Notes under the pieces: model-generated
Told to the model about the DNA's origin: nothing
The model's input: only the letters and a program-made list of their open reading frames with translations
The model's database searches: none
Part shown: positions 17,433-24,743 of the stretch, one piece after another
Layout: every line of letters starts with the position of its first letter
How positions within the stretch are numbered: the stretch's first letter is position 1
DNA from: an uncultured Carboxylicivirga sp.
Lineage (GTDB): Bacteria > Bacteroidota > Bacteroidia > Bacteroidales > Marinilabiliaceae
Assembly (NCBI GenBank): GCA_947503525.1
Contig: CANNEA010000014.1
Location: forward strand, 1 to 32,927
Direction of reading: 5' to 3'
Length of the DNA stretch: 32,927 nucleotides
Made by a program: the position numbers and the translations under genes

Positions 17433-18380
17433 ATGAGAGCAAAAGACATAATTCCTCCTGTATCGCGTGAAGAACTTGAAGTCGAGTTAAACAAGGATAC
17501 TTTTGTTAGAAACACCAACAAGGGGAATAACAAAATATATGATTTTACTGCTCACCAGGCTCCAGCCTTAATGAAAGAAGTTGGACGTCTGCGTGAAATA
17601 TCTTTCAGAATGGCCGGTGGCGGCACTGGCAAAGATGCTGATATTGACGACTATGACATAGCCGAAGTACCTTATCGCCAACTTATAGTTTGGGATCCTG
17701 AGGACAAAGAAATACTAGGCGGTTATCGCTATTTACTTGGGAAAGATATACCTGTAGATAAAGCTGGAAATATTAAACTCGCCACATCTCGTTTATTTCA
17801 TTTTTCGCAAAAGTTTATAAATGAATACCTGCCAACGACTATTGAATTGGGGCGTTCATTTGTTCAACCAGCCTATCAATCTTCAAAAGCTGGTTCTAAA
17901 AGTCTTTTTGCACTTGACAACTTATGGGACGGCTTAGGTTCACTAATCGTTAGTCATCCTGAGATGAAATATTTCTTTGGAAAAGTAACAATGTATACCC
18001 ATTTCAATCAACAGGCTCGTGATTTAATCCTGGGCTTCATGGGCAAATACTTTAACGATCCTGATAACCTGATCTATCCGCATTCTCCTGTGAATATCGG
18101 ACTTACACAAACGGATTTAAAGGAAATCTTTCACGGCAATACTTACGTTGATGACTATAAGATCTTAACTAAGAAAGTACGTGAATTCGGCGAAAACATT
18201 CCGCCTCTATTTAATGCCTACATGAACTTATCTCCTTCGATGAGAACATTTGGAACAGCCATTAATGATCGTTTTGGTGATGTTGAAGAAACAGGAATAA
18301 TTATAACCATTAACGAGTTATACAAACAAAAAATTGGACGACACGTCTCGACATTTAATCCTGACGAACCCCATGATTAA
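17433..18380 (+). CDS. glsB: N-acyltransferase of the glycine-lipid (GlsB) type, GNAT/OlsB-like
   Basis: The 315-residue protein is a member of the OlsB-like GNAT family often annotated as 'hemolysin' in Bacteroidota. Conserved stretches are the N-terminal LREISFRMAGGGTGKD (53-68), the substrate-binding core YRQLIVWDP..EILGGYRYL (81-101) and ELGRSFVQPAY (138-148), which match the acyl-ACP-dependent N-acyltransferases that make acyl-ornithine or acyl-glycine. By analogy with B. thetaiotaomicron GlsB it should transfer a 3-hydroxyacyl chain to the amino group of glycine, with GlsA finishing the lipid. It follows glsA by 35 bases and is closed by a strong terminator, so the two form a dedicated operon. 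Ornithine as the acceptor cannot be excluded by sequence. Confidence 0.82.
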   Translation: MRAKDIIPPVSREELEVELNKDTFVRNTNKGNNKIYDFTAHQAPALMKEVGRLREISFRMAGGGTGKDADIDDYDIAEVPYRQLIVWDPEDKEILGGYRYLLGKDIPVDKAGNIKLATSRLFHFSQKFINEYLPTTIELGRSFVQPAYQSSKAGSKSLFALDNLWDGLGSLIVSHPEMKYFFGKVTMYTHFNQQARDLILGFMGKYFNDPDNLIYPHSPVNIGLTQTDLKEIFHGNTYVDDYKILTKKVREFGENIPPLFNAYMNLSPSMRTFGTAINDRFGDVEETGIIITINELYKQKIGRHVSTFNPDEPHD

Positions 18381-18399
18381 GAAAATAATAAACAAAGAG

Positions 18400-18434
18400 A
18401 GAGCTACAATCAAACAATTGTAGCTCTTTTTTTT
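18400..18434 (+). terminator. Terminator of the glsA-glsB operon
   Basis: An 11-bp perfect stem (arms 18400-18410 and 18417-18427, 6-base loop) is followed by an unbroken run of T through 18434, about 20 bases after the glsB stop. It separates the lipid genes from the flavoprotein gene downstream. Confidence 0.9.
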
Positions 18435-18460
18435 TATATTGATATAGATTCTTAAAGATT

Positions 18461-19945
18461 ATGACAGATACTTTTGACCTAGTAGTAATTGGCAGTGGTC
18501 CTGCGGGATATTCCGCTGCCATTCGTGCCTTAGATTATGGCTTACATGTATGCATTATTGAAGGCAAACACCTGGGTGGCGCAGGCATTATGAATGGAGC
18601 TCTGACTTCAAAAACCATGTATGAATTATCAATGGACTATGCAGTGGCAGCCCGAATTGATAGAGGATACAGAGTTGGAGCCCTAAGCGTCAATTTTTCC
18701 GAAGTAAAAAAAACGGTATTGCAAGCAGCTAAGGAAAAGCAATACCAAATGCTTAGCCAAATTGAAACATTCTCGCCAAATAAAAGCAAACACGGTTCAC
18801 TTTCCATTGAGTATGGATGGGCCAAGTTCCTCACACCAAACTCCATTGAAATTAAAAATGGAGGGAAATCTAAAGCAATAAATGGAAAAAACTTTGTTAT
18901 TGCAACCGGATCAATACCGCGTAAATACGATGGATTACAAATTGATGGGGAGCGCATCTTTACCTCTGATGGCATTCTGGACCTGAAAAAATTTCCTGAA
19001 CGAATGCTCATCATTGGCTCAGGTATCATTGGCTGTGAATTTGCAACTATCTTTTCCAATTTTGGACAAACAGAAGTACATCTTCTTGACCGATCGCATC
19101 GTGTTTTACCCTACGAAGATGATGATGTCAGTGATTTTGTGTCGGCCAACCTTGAAAAAAACGGGGTGATCATTCATCACACTGCCACTCTTCGAAACAT
19201 TAGAAAACACCCTGAACATCTGGAAGTTGTGCTTGATTACCAAGATGGTCATAGTAAAGTTATAGAAGTAGATATTGCGCTTGTTGCAATTGGTCGGGTC
19301 CCAAATACAGAAGGTTTAGGGCTTGAAAATATAGGCGTCGATCTGGATGAAAGAGGAAACATTTCAATTCAAGACGATTGTGTTCTTAGGGATGGTAAAG
19401 GCAATTGCAATATATATGCCGCTGGCGACATTACCGGACATACACAATTATATAGTGTAGCTGAATTCCAGGGAAGGCTGGCTGCCGAGAAAATCGGAGA
19501 TGTACCTTTATATCCATTGGATTATTCTCACATGTCAACTTTAATGTTTTTTAAACCGGAAGTTGCTGCTGTTGGAGCCAATGAAAAGATGTTGCAAAAC
19601 AAAAAAATACCATACAAAGCAGCTTACTATTCCAATAAGCTGGTAAACCGAGCTATAGCAATGCGCAACACCAATGGATTTGTCAAGTTATTGGTAAGCA
19701 ATGATGACGAGCAACGCATTTTAGGCATGCGTGCTGCCGGCCCTCAAGCTTCTGCATTTATCGTTTCGGTCGCACACTTAATCAACCAGGGCAACAGTCT
19801 TCAGGAGGTTTTAAAAATATTCTATCCACACCCTAGCATTCCGGAAGGCATACAAGAATGCCTGCGTACCATTGACAATAAATCAATCTATAAACCCGAA
19901 GCATTTCCAGACCTTATAAACATTCGGGAATGGAATCCAACTTAA
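18461..19945 (+). CDS. Dihydrolipoamide-dehydrogenase-like flavoprotein lacking the redox disulfide
   Basis: The 494-residue protein has the full class I pyridine nucleotide-disulfide oxidoreductase fold: FAD loop VVIGSGPAGYSAA (8-20), NAD(P) loop IIGSGIIGCEFA, second FAD motif IYAAGDITG and the C-terminal dimerisation domain. At the redox-active site, where relatives have GGTCLNVGCIPSK, this protein has GGAGIMNGALTSK (39-51): both cysteines are gone (Gly42 and Ala47), although Lys51 is kept. The C-terminal His-Glu pair is retained (HPSIPE, His457 and Glu462). It therefore cannot be a normal lipoamide, glutathione or mercuric reductase. E. coli SthA has lost one of these cysteines and is a transhydrogenase, so NAD(P)H:acceptor or transhydrogenase activity is a reasonable guess. 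No E1/E2 pyruvate dehydrogenase genes are nearby. A serine hydrolase gene follows after 10 bases. Confidence 0.85.
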   Translation: MTDTFDLVVIGSGPAGYSAAIRALDYGLHVCIIEGKHLGGAGIMNGALTSKTMYELSMDYAVAARIDRGYRVGALSVNFSEVKKTVLQAAKEKQYQMLSQIETFSPNKSKHGSLSIEYGWAKFLTPNSIEIKNGGKSKAINGKNFVIATGSIPRKYDGLQIDGERIFTSDGILDLKKFPERMLIIGSGIIGCEFATIFSNFGQTEVHLLDRSHRVLPYEDDDVSDFVSANLEKNGVIIHHTATLRNIRKHPEHLEVVLDYQDGHSKVIEVDIALVAIGRVPNTEGLGLENIGVDLDERGNISIQDDCVLRDGKGNCNIYAAGDITGHTQLYSVAEFQGRLAAEKIGDVPLYPLDYSHMSTLMFFKPEVAAVGANEKMLQNKKIPYKAAYYSNKLVNRAIAMRNTNGFVKLLVSNDDEQRILGMRAAGPQASAFIVSVAHLINQGNSLQEVLKIFYPHPSIPEGIQECLRTIDNKSIYKPEAFPDLINIREWNPT

Positions 19946-19955
19946 CCCAAGCAAT

Positions 19956-21095
19956 ATGGCTAAAAAGAATAAATTCAGATTCTCATTTATTATTGTATTA
20001 CTAATAGGTATTTGGTTTTTGTTACCACATCACCTACGAATGGCTTTTACCTATTGGTATCCTGGCATTGAAGACTATCAAATCTTTGATAACAGAACCA
20101 TCGAAGTCTCTGACACACCATTCACCTGGCCTACAGCTAAAATTTACAATAAACAAGAACTTAAGGCTCAATGGAGAGATACTCTGGAGCACTATAATAC
20201 TATTGCCTATTTAGTTATTAAAAACGACAGTATTATCTATGAAGAATACTGGGATGGATATAGCGAAAACTCACATTCTAACTCGTTCTCTGCCGCAAAA
20301 AGTATTGTTTCACTTTTAATTGGAGCCGCCATCGATGATGGTTTCATTAATTCTGTCGATCAGGCTGCCGGTGATTTTATTCCTCATTTGAAAACCGGAA
20401 AAAATGCAGATCTCCGAATTCGTAATTTACTAACAATGAGCAGTGGTTCTAATTGGGATGAAAGTTATTCCAGCCCATTATCATTAACAACAAAAGCCTA
20501 TTACGGCAATAATTTGGCGTCTTTGATTAAAGATTTGCATGTCGTGGACGATCCAGGAGTTAACTATAGTTACAAAAGTGGAGACACACAATTACTCGCT
20601 GAAATTGTACGAGCTGCTACAGGCCAAAATCTAGGCTCATATGCTTCAAAAAAGCTATGGAAACCACTTGGTGCCAGCAACGAAGCATATTGGTCGCTTG
20701 ATAAAAATGATGGGCATGAAAAAGCCTATTGTTGTTTTAATTCCAATGCAAGAGATTTTGCTTTATTTGGAGCTCTAATTAATCACAAAGGCTTTTGGAA
20801 CGGACAGCAAATCATCTCAGAGGCCTACTTGAATGAAGCAACCACACCAGCTAAGTACTTAAATGATGAAGATGGTTTACCATTAAATTTTTATGGATTC
20901 CAATATTGGATTGTTGATCATGAAGGGATGCAAATACCTTATGCACGTGGAATTCTGGGACAATATATATTTTCCATCCCTGAGAAAAATGCCATAATTG
21001 TAAGGCTTGGACATGATAGAAACAAGCAAAAAACAAACCACCATCCAACGGATGTATATGCTTACCTTAACATGGGATTAGAATTAATACAATAA
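19956..21095 (+). CDS. Membrane-anchored serine hydrolase, class C beta-lactamase family
   Basis: This 379-residue protein has an N-terminal basic stretch and one membrane helix or uncleaved signal (about 8-23, FSFIIVLLIGIWFLL), followed by an extracytoplasmic beta-lactamase-fold domain. The catalytic SxxK is SAAK (112-115). The second motif is Y-K-S-G (206-209) within NYSYKSGD, the form found in esterase and 6-aminohexanoate-hydrolase-like members rather than the YxN of true beta-lactamases. A late glycine motif is less clear; HDRN/RGILGQ may fill it. It probably hydrolyses an ester, amide or peptide in the periplasm; the substrate cannot be read from sequence. It lies 10 bases after the flavoprotein gene and likely shares its transcript. 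Confidence 0.85.
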   Translation: MAKKNKFRFSFIIVLLIGIWFLLPHHLRMAFTYWYPGIEDYQIFDNRTIEVSDTPFTWPTAKIYNKQELKAQWRDTLEHYNTIAYLVIKNDSIIYEEYWDGYSENSHSNSFSAAKSIVSLLIGAAIDDGFINSVDQAAGDFIPHLKTGKNADLRIRNLLTMSSGSNWDESYSSPLSLTTKAYYGNNLASLIKDLHVVDDPGVNYSYKSGDTQLLAEIVRAATGQNLGSYASKKLWKPLGASNEAYWSLDKNDGHEKAYCCFNSNARDFALFGALINHKGFWNGQQIISEAYLNEATTPAKYLNDEDGLPLNFYGFQYWIVDHEGMQIPYARGILGQYIFSIPEKNAIIVRLGHDRNKQKTNHHPTDVYAYLNMGLELIQ

Positions 21096-21125
21096 TAAAA
21101 AAGGCCGGTTCATACCGGCCTTTCT
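21096..21125. terminator. Bidirectional terminator between convergent genes
   Basis: A perfect 10-bp GC-rich stem (21100-21109 with 21114-21123, loop TCAT) has an A run on its left and Ts on its right, so it can stop the plus-strand hydrolase transcript and the minus-strand purF-like transcript. Confidence 0.9.
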
Positions 21126-21146
21126 AATATTATAAAAGGAACAAGC

Positions 21147-23048
21147 CTAATATGCCCGGCCGCCTTTACCTTCAACAAAATTGATAAAAGAAGTATTAAC
21201 CACTTTGTTTCCGCCCGGCGTTGGATAATCACCGGTAAAATACCAATCTCCTTTATCTTCAGGACATGCCGCGTGTAGATTTTCTATACTTTGATAAACA
21301 ATCTCAACTTCAGCATCCAGATCCGCAGGTGTCAACATTTTCGAAATCTGAGCAGATATCTCCTCAGCCGTGAAAGGTTTATATATTTCTTTCACATAGT
21401 TGACAATCTCTTCTTTTGGTAAGTTTTGCTGATCCTTACACTTTTGATATACCTCTTCAATTACCTTTTCTTTCCCTTGATCTTTTAATAGCTGAATGGC
21501 TGCCGAAAAAGCACAGAAATCTTTGAGCTTGGCCATATCAATTCCATAACAATCAGGGTATCTAATTTGTGGAGCAGAAGAAACTACAATAATCTTCTTA
21601 GGATGCAAACGATCCAAAATTCTAAGAATACTTTGTTTCAATGTTGTTCCACGAACTATTGAATCATCTATGATAACAAGTGTATCCACACCATTCTTCA
21701 CAATTCCATAAGTCACATCATAAACGTGAGCTACCAAATCATCACGACTGCTATCATCGGCGATAAAAGTACGCATCTTAACGTCTTTAATGGCAATTTT
21801 CTCAACACGTGGTTCAACAGACAAAATTTTATCTAATTCTTCCGGGGTGATATCTTTTCCCTTATCCAGAATCTGTTGTTTCTTATATTGTCCTAATTCC
21901 TCACGAACACCTTCCATCATTCCATAAAAGGCAGTTTCAGCAGTATTAGGGATATAAGAGAATACAGAATTCTCCACATCATAATCAACCTTCTCCAAAA
22001 GCGTCTTAGCCAATAAACGACCAAGCTCTTTACGCTCGGTATAAATCTTTTTATCACTGCCTCGTGAGAAGTAAATACGTTCGAATGAACAAGAAGTACG
22101 CTTCTGCGGTACACGAACTAACTCTTCAGTGACTGTACCATCTTTCTTAATAATAAGCGCATGCCCCGGCTTTATTTCCTTGACCTGAGTTGAACGTACA
22201 TTCATTGCCGTTTGAATGACCGGACGCTCAGATGCCACAACAACAATCTCATCATCCTGATAATAACAAGCTGGACGAATGCCCCAGGGGTCCCTGGCTA
22301 CAAAAGCATCACCATGACCAATCATTCCTGCCAAAGCATAACCTCCATCCCAACGACGGCTTGATCTTTCCAGAATTTCACGAACATTTAATTCCTGCTC
22401 AATATTGGCAGTAATTTCAACATTGTTCTTTCCTTCATTTTTATACTTTCTGAATAAAAGCTGATTCTCTTCATCAAGAAAATGCCCAACATTTTCAAGT
22501 ATTGTTACAGTATCTGTATAATCTTTAGGATGCTGCCCAAGATCAAACAAAGATTGAAAAATCTCATCTACATTAGTCAAATTGAAGTTTCCTGCCATTA
22601 CCAAATTACGCGATCTCCAATTGTTTTCTCGCATTACCGGATGAACATACTCAATACTATGGTTCCCAAAGGTTCCATACCTCAAATGCCCAAGATATAA
22701 TTCACCTGCAAATGGCAAATTGGCTTTTGCATATTCAGCATCCTTCAACAATTCAGGTTGATGATCCTGAATTCTAATAAAAGGCTTATTTATCTTCTTA
22801 AAGATATCCTTTATAGGATTGGCTTTATTCGATCTCTGCCTTGAGAAATACTTTTTACCAGCACATTGGTTCAACTTCAGATTAACCGCTCCGGCACCAT
22901 CCTGCCCACGATTATGCTGCTTCTCCATCAACAAGTATAACTTGTTTAACCCATACATCCATGTGCCGTATTTCTCCTGATAATACTCCAATGGCTTTAG
23001 CAATCGGATAAGAACAATACCACACTCATGCTTAATCTGGTCACTCAT
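21147..23048 (-). CDS. Amidophosphoribosyltransferase-like protein (long PurF homologue)
   Basis: The C-terminal half carries the PRPP-binding loop of PurF, VIIDDSIVRGTT (about residues 457-468), and the N-terminal half is an Ntn-type glutamine amidotransferase domain with Cys9 (HECGIV), GHLRYGTFG and a DGGYALAG segment. PurF makes 5-phosphoribosylamine from PRPP and glutamine, the first step of purine synthesis. At 633 residues it is about 130-160 longer than typical PurF, with insertions after the amidotransferase start (about 60-110) and in the phosphoribosyl half. The usual HNGN oxyanion segment reads AGNFNLTN: the Asn is kept but the following Gly is replaced by Phe. This long form is common in Bacteroidota beside a canonical PurF, so it may be a paralogue with a changed role. 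The eight-residue N-terminus would have to be removed to free Cys9. Confidence 0.8.
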   Translation of the reverse strand: MSDQIKHECGIVLIRLLKPLEYYQEKYGTWMYGLNKLYLLMEKQHNRGQDGAGAVNLKLNQCAGKKYFSRQRSNKANPIKDIFKKINKPFIRIQDHQPELLKDAEYAKANLPFAGELYLGHLRYGTFGNHSIEYVHPVMRENNWRSRNLVMAGNFNLTNVDEIFQSLFDLGQHPKDYTDTVTILENVGHFLDEENQLLFRKYKNEGKNNVEITANIEQELNVREILERSSRRWDGGYALAGMIGHGDAFVARDPWGIRPACYYQDDEIVVVASERPVIQTAMNVRSTQVKEIKPGHALIIKKDGTVTEELVRVPQKRTSCSFERIYFSRGSDKKIYTERKELGRLLAKTLLEKVDYDVENSVFSYIPNTAETAFYGMMEGVREELGQYKKQQILDKGKDITPEELDKILSVEPRVEKIAIKDVKMRTFIADDSSRDDLVAHVYDVTYGIVKNGVDTLVIIDDSIVRGTTLKQSILRILDRLHPKKIIVVSSAPQIRYPDCYGIDMAKLKDFCAFSAAIQLLKDQGKEKVIEEVYQKCKDQQNLPKEEIVNYVKEIYKPFTAEEISAQISKMLTPADLDAEVEIVYQSIENLHAACPEDKGDWYFTGDYPTPGGNKVVNTSFINFVEGKGGRAY

Positions 23049-23074
23049 GTTTTTTTCCTCTAAAAAATGATGCG

Positions 23075-23107
23075 CAAATTTATATTCTATTTTCTAATTC
23101 ACCCAAA
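23075..23107 (-). promoter_or_regulatory. Promoter of the purF-like gene
   Basis: On the minus strand TTTG (23107-23104) is followed after 21 bases by TAAATTTG (23082-23075), a full match to the Bacteroidota consensus. It lies about 27 bases upstream of the ATG at 23048, with a purine-rich GAGG about 10 bases before the start. Confidence 0.75.
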
Positions 23108-23114
23108 AAGGTGT

Positions 23115-23148
23115 ATAAAAAAAGAAGCCGGAATAATCCGGCTTCTTT
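23115..23148 (-). terminator. Terminator of the SPOR-domain gene
   Basis: A perfect 12-bp stem (23121-23132 with 23137-23148, loop ATAA) on the minus strand is followed by a T run (complement of A117-A123), starting 8 bases after the stop of the SPOR gene. It insulates the purF-like promoter downstream. Confidence 0.88.
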
Positions 23149-23155
23149 GGTTTTA

Positions 23156-23599
23156 TTAATTAAAACTTTCCATCTTCACATTGCCATCTTTTACAATATA
23201 GCAATTGGGAAATAATGTTTTTAACTCACTAAGTAAAGGTAAGGCTTCGTGTTTATGTCGGTAATTGCCAACTCTAACTCTCCAAAATGGTGGATTATAA
23301 GTTGTTGATATATTCCTGTCTGGAAATTCTTCCAAGAATTTCGTTTTTACATCTAAAGCCTGCCGTTTTCCTTTTGGCCCTGATCCGGAATAGAGTTGAA
23401 TTCGGTAACCGTCAACGCCACCTTTGCGTTTATTAACTTCCGTTTGTGTTTGCAACAAAAAATCAATTCCTTCTTCCTGATGAATAGTAACCACACCTTC
23501 TCCTGCCTTAGTTTGCTGAACCTCTTCAACCAAACTTTGGCTTTTCGCAGAAAATGCAAAAATTACAAATAGTATTAACAGGACTGTGGTATGTTTCAT
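23156..23599 (-). CDS. Exported SPOR-domain protein
   Basis: From the chosen start (MKHTTVLLILFVIFAFSAKSQS) the 147-residue product has a clear signal peptide with probable cleavage around residue 20. A short linker follows, then a SPOR domain from about residue 65 (GYRIQLYSGSG...) to FWRVRVGNYRHKHEALPLLSEL. SPOR domains bind glycan strands stripped of stem peptides and so concentrate proteins at the septum. An in-frame ATG at 23641 would put 14 residues before the signal peptide and would lie upstream of a good -7 box at 23620-23627, so I reject it. The gene is not in the dcw operon but its product may act with it. Confidence 0.88.
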   Translation of the reverse strand: MKHTTVLLILFVIFAFSAKSQSLVEEVQQTKAGEGVVTIHQEEGIDFLLQTQTEVNKRKGGVDGYRIQLYSGSGPKGKRQALDVKTKFLEEFPDRNISTTYNPPFWRVRVGNYRHKHEALPLLSELKTLFPNCYIVKDGNVKMESFN

Positions 23600-23619
23600 T
23601 ACAATTCCATTTGAAGCCA

Positions 23620-23627
23620 CAAAGATA
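23620..23627 (-). promoter_or_regulatory. -7 box of the SPOR-gene promoter
   Basis: TATCTTTG on the minus strand matches TAnnTTTG exactly and sits about 20 bases before the ATG at 23599. The -33 element is weak (a GTTTC about 20 bases upstream). Confidence 0.5.
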
Positions 23628-23681
23628 ATCAAACTCGCCATTTATGAAACAGAAGAAAGATCATTCTATGCGTAAACCACA

Positions 23682-24524
23682 TTAGTCCTCTGTAGGTACT
23701 ACAAAAACCGGCTTTGTTGAATTATTTATTAAGTCATTCGCAAAAGGACGGAAAAAATTAGTGAAAGGATTGTGTGAATGATGAACGTGGACAGTAATCA
23801 TATCTGCCTCATTTTTTTCAGCAAAATCTATGATTTTATGCACCAACTTCTTACCCACCAAAACCGACTTTTCTACTCTTAGTTCAGCCTTATTAACCAG
23901 ATACCTTTCAACTTGCTTATTAAACAAAGTTACCCTCTTCAAAAGAAACTGAAATGCAGATTCTCTTAATCCGACTAAATAAATTTTTGAATTAAATGCC
24001 TTAGCAACTCCAGCCACCACCGGTATTTTTTTACGGCTTGCTTTACTAAAATCTATTGGCACAACAATTTTACGAATACCTCCAGTCCATTTCATGGTAT
24101 GATTAACCACCAAAACAGGACAAGGCGAGTGAGCTACTAAACTATAAGCATTACTCCCTATCCATCGACTTTGAAAACCAGATGCACCATGCGAACCAAC
24201 TACAATTAAGCTTGAATCATCATACTTGGCTTGATTACTTATTTCGCTAACAACATTACCTTCGCGTATTTTATAATCAAATCTTCCTCCCGGAACAACA
24301 TATTCATCGGCATAGGTCTTCATCAATTCTTCCAACCACGACTCGACCTCTTGATTTATCTTATACTCAACTTGATTTTTTGCAAAGGCAGGAGCGTACG
24401 ATAAGCCGGTTTTCACATGCATTATCCTAACATTAGCATTAATTTGGTTAGCCATTGCAATTCCATAGCTCATTGCATTTAAGGCATCCTCCGAAAAATC
24501 AATTGGAATAAGAACTCTATTCAT
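23682..24524 (-). CDS. Tandem universal stress protein (UspA family)
   Basis: The 280-residue protein contains two Usp domains, about 1-140 and 150-280. The first begins NRVLIPIDFSEDA and carries the ATP-binding signature G-x2-G-x9-G(S), seen as GSHG (110-113) and GS (123-124), followed by SPCPVLVV. The second has the fold's opening (KIVVPIDFSKAS) and closing (STKPVFVVPTE) strands, but its nucleotide motif is replaced by a His-rich stretch (VHVHHSHNPFTNFF), so it probably does not bind ATP. Such tandem proteins are typical of Bacteroidota and respond to starvation or stress; the exact target is unknown. It is a single gene with its own upstream region. Confidence 0.93.
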   Translation of the reverse strand: MNRVLIPIDFSEDALNAMSYGIAMANQINANVRIMHVKTGLSYAPAFAKNQVEYKINQEVESWLEELMKTYADEYVVPGGRFDYKIREGNVVSEISNQAKYDDSSLIVVGSHGASGFQSRWIGSNAYSLVAHSPCPVLVVNHTMKWTGGIRKIVVPIDFSKASRKKIPVVAGVAKAFNSKIYLVGLRESAFQFLLKRVTLFNKQVERYLVNKAELRVEKSVLVGKKLVHKIIDFAEKNEADMITVHVHHSHNPFTNFFRPFANDLINNSTKPVFVVPTED

Positions 24525-24560
24525 AACAAATGGAATTTGAGGTTTTCTTGTTAAATATAA

Positions 24561-24588
24561 TAAAAAAAGATGTCATTTCTTATGACAT
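24561..24588 (-). terminator. Hairpin plus T run, or dimeric operator, upstream of the Usp gene
   Basis: A perfect palindrome has 7-bp arms ATGTCAT (24570-24576) and ATGACAT (24582-24588) with a 5-base loop. On the minus strand it is followed by seven T (24568-24562), the form of an intrinsic terminator, yet it lies about 40 bases upstream of the Usp start with no known gene before it. It may end a short transcript from 24589-24690, or be a binding site for a dimeric regulator of the Usp gene. Confidence 0.5.
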
Positions 24589-24677
24589 GTAGTACTGATA
24601 CGCAGGAGATCCAGAAACGTTTCCAAAAAATGGAAGATAGTCCTAAAGAGTCTAAATTCAAGCATTTGTATTGTTGA
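24582..24677 (+). CDS. Possible 31-residue small protein (unverified)
   Basis: A plus-strand frame from ATG 24582 to TGA 24675-24677 would encode 31 residues, charged and helical in the middle (QEIQKRFQKMED) and ending KFKHLYC. The minus strand has a codon-phase-aligned frame (24573-24665, 30 residues) that is hydrophobic (IFHFLETFLDLL), as antisense frames of charged proteins usually are, and its stop falls in the palindrome at 24570-24588. At most one is likely real. The plus frame has more ordinary protein composition but no evident ribosome-binding site; the minus frame has the terminator-like hairpin at its end. I do not recognise either product. Confidence 0.22.
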   Translation: MTCSTDTQEIQKRFQKMEDSPKESKFKHLYC

Positions 24678-24701
24678 TTCATTAAGTAAATATTACCTTT
24701 G
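24671..24701 (+). promoter_or_regulatory. Promoter of miaB
   Basis: TTG (24671-24673) is followed after 20 bases by TACCTTTG (24694-24701), a full match to the Bacteroidota promoter consensus. Transcription should begin near 24708, which rules out a TTG start at 24699 and supports the ATG at 24744, preceded by GGAG with 8 bases of spacing. Confidence 0.8.
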
Positions 24702-24743
24702 CACCCGCTTATTACGGAATTTTATAGTCCTGGAGAAACAAAC

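Noticed and set aside
18461-19945. Annotation as dihydrolipoamide dehydrogenase (lpdA)
   Set aside because: Both redox-active cysteines are missing and no 2-oxoacid dehydrogenase genes are nearby.
19956-21095. Annotation as a beta-lactamase resistance gene
   Set aside because: The second motif is Y-K-S-G, as in esterases and related hydrolases, and the protein appears membrane-anchored; antibiotic hydrolysis is unsupported.
23600-23641. ATG at 23641 as start of the SPOR protein
   Set aside because: It would place 14 residues before a normal signal peptide and lies upstream of the TATCTTTG box.
24699-24743. TTG codon as an upstream start for miaB
   Set aside because: It lies inside the TACCTTTG promoter box; the ATG at 24744 has a GGAG and fits the family N-terminus.
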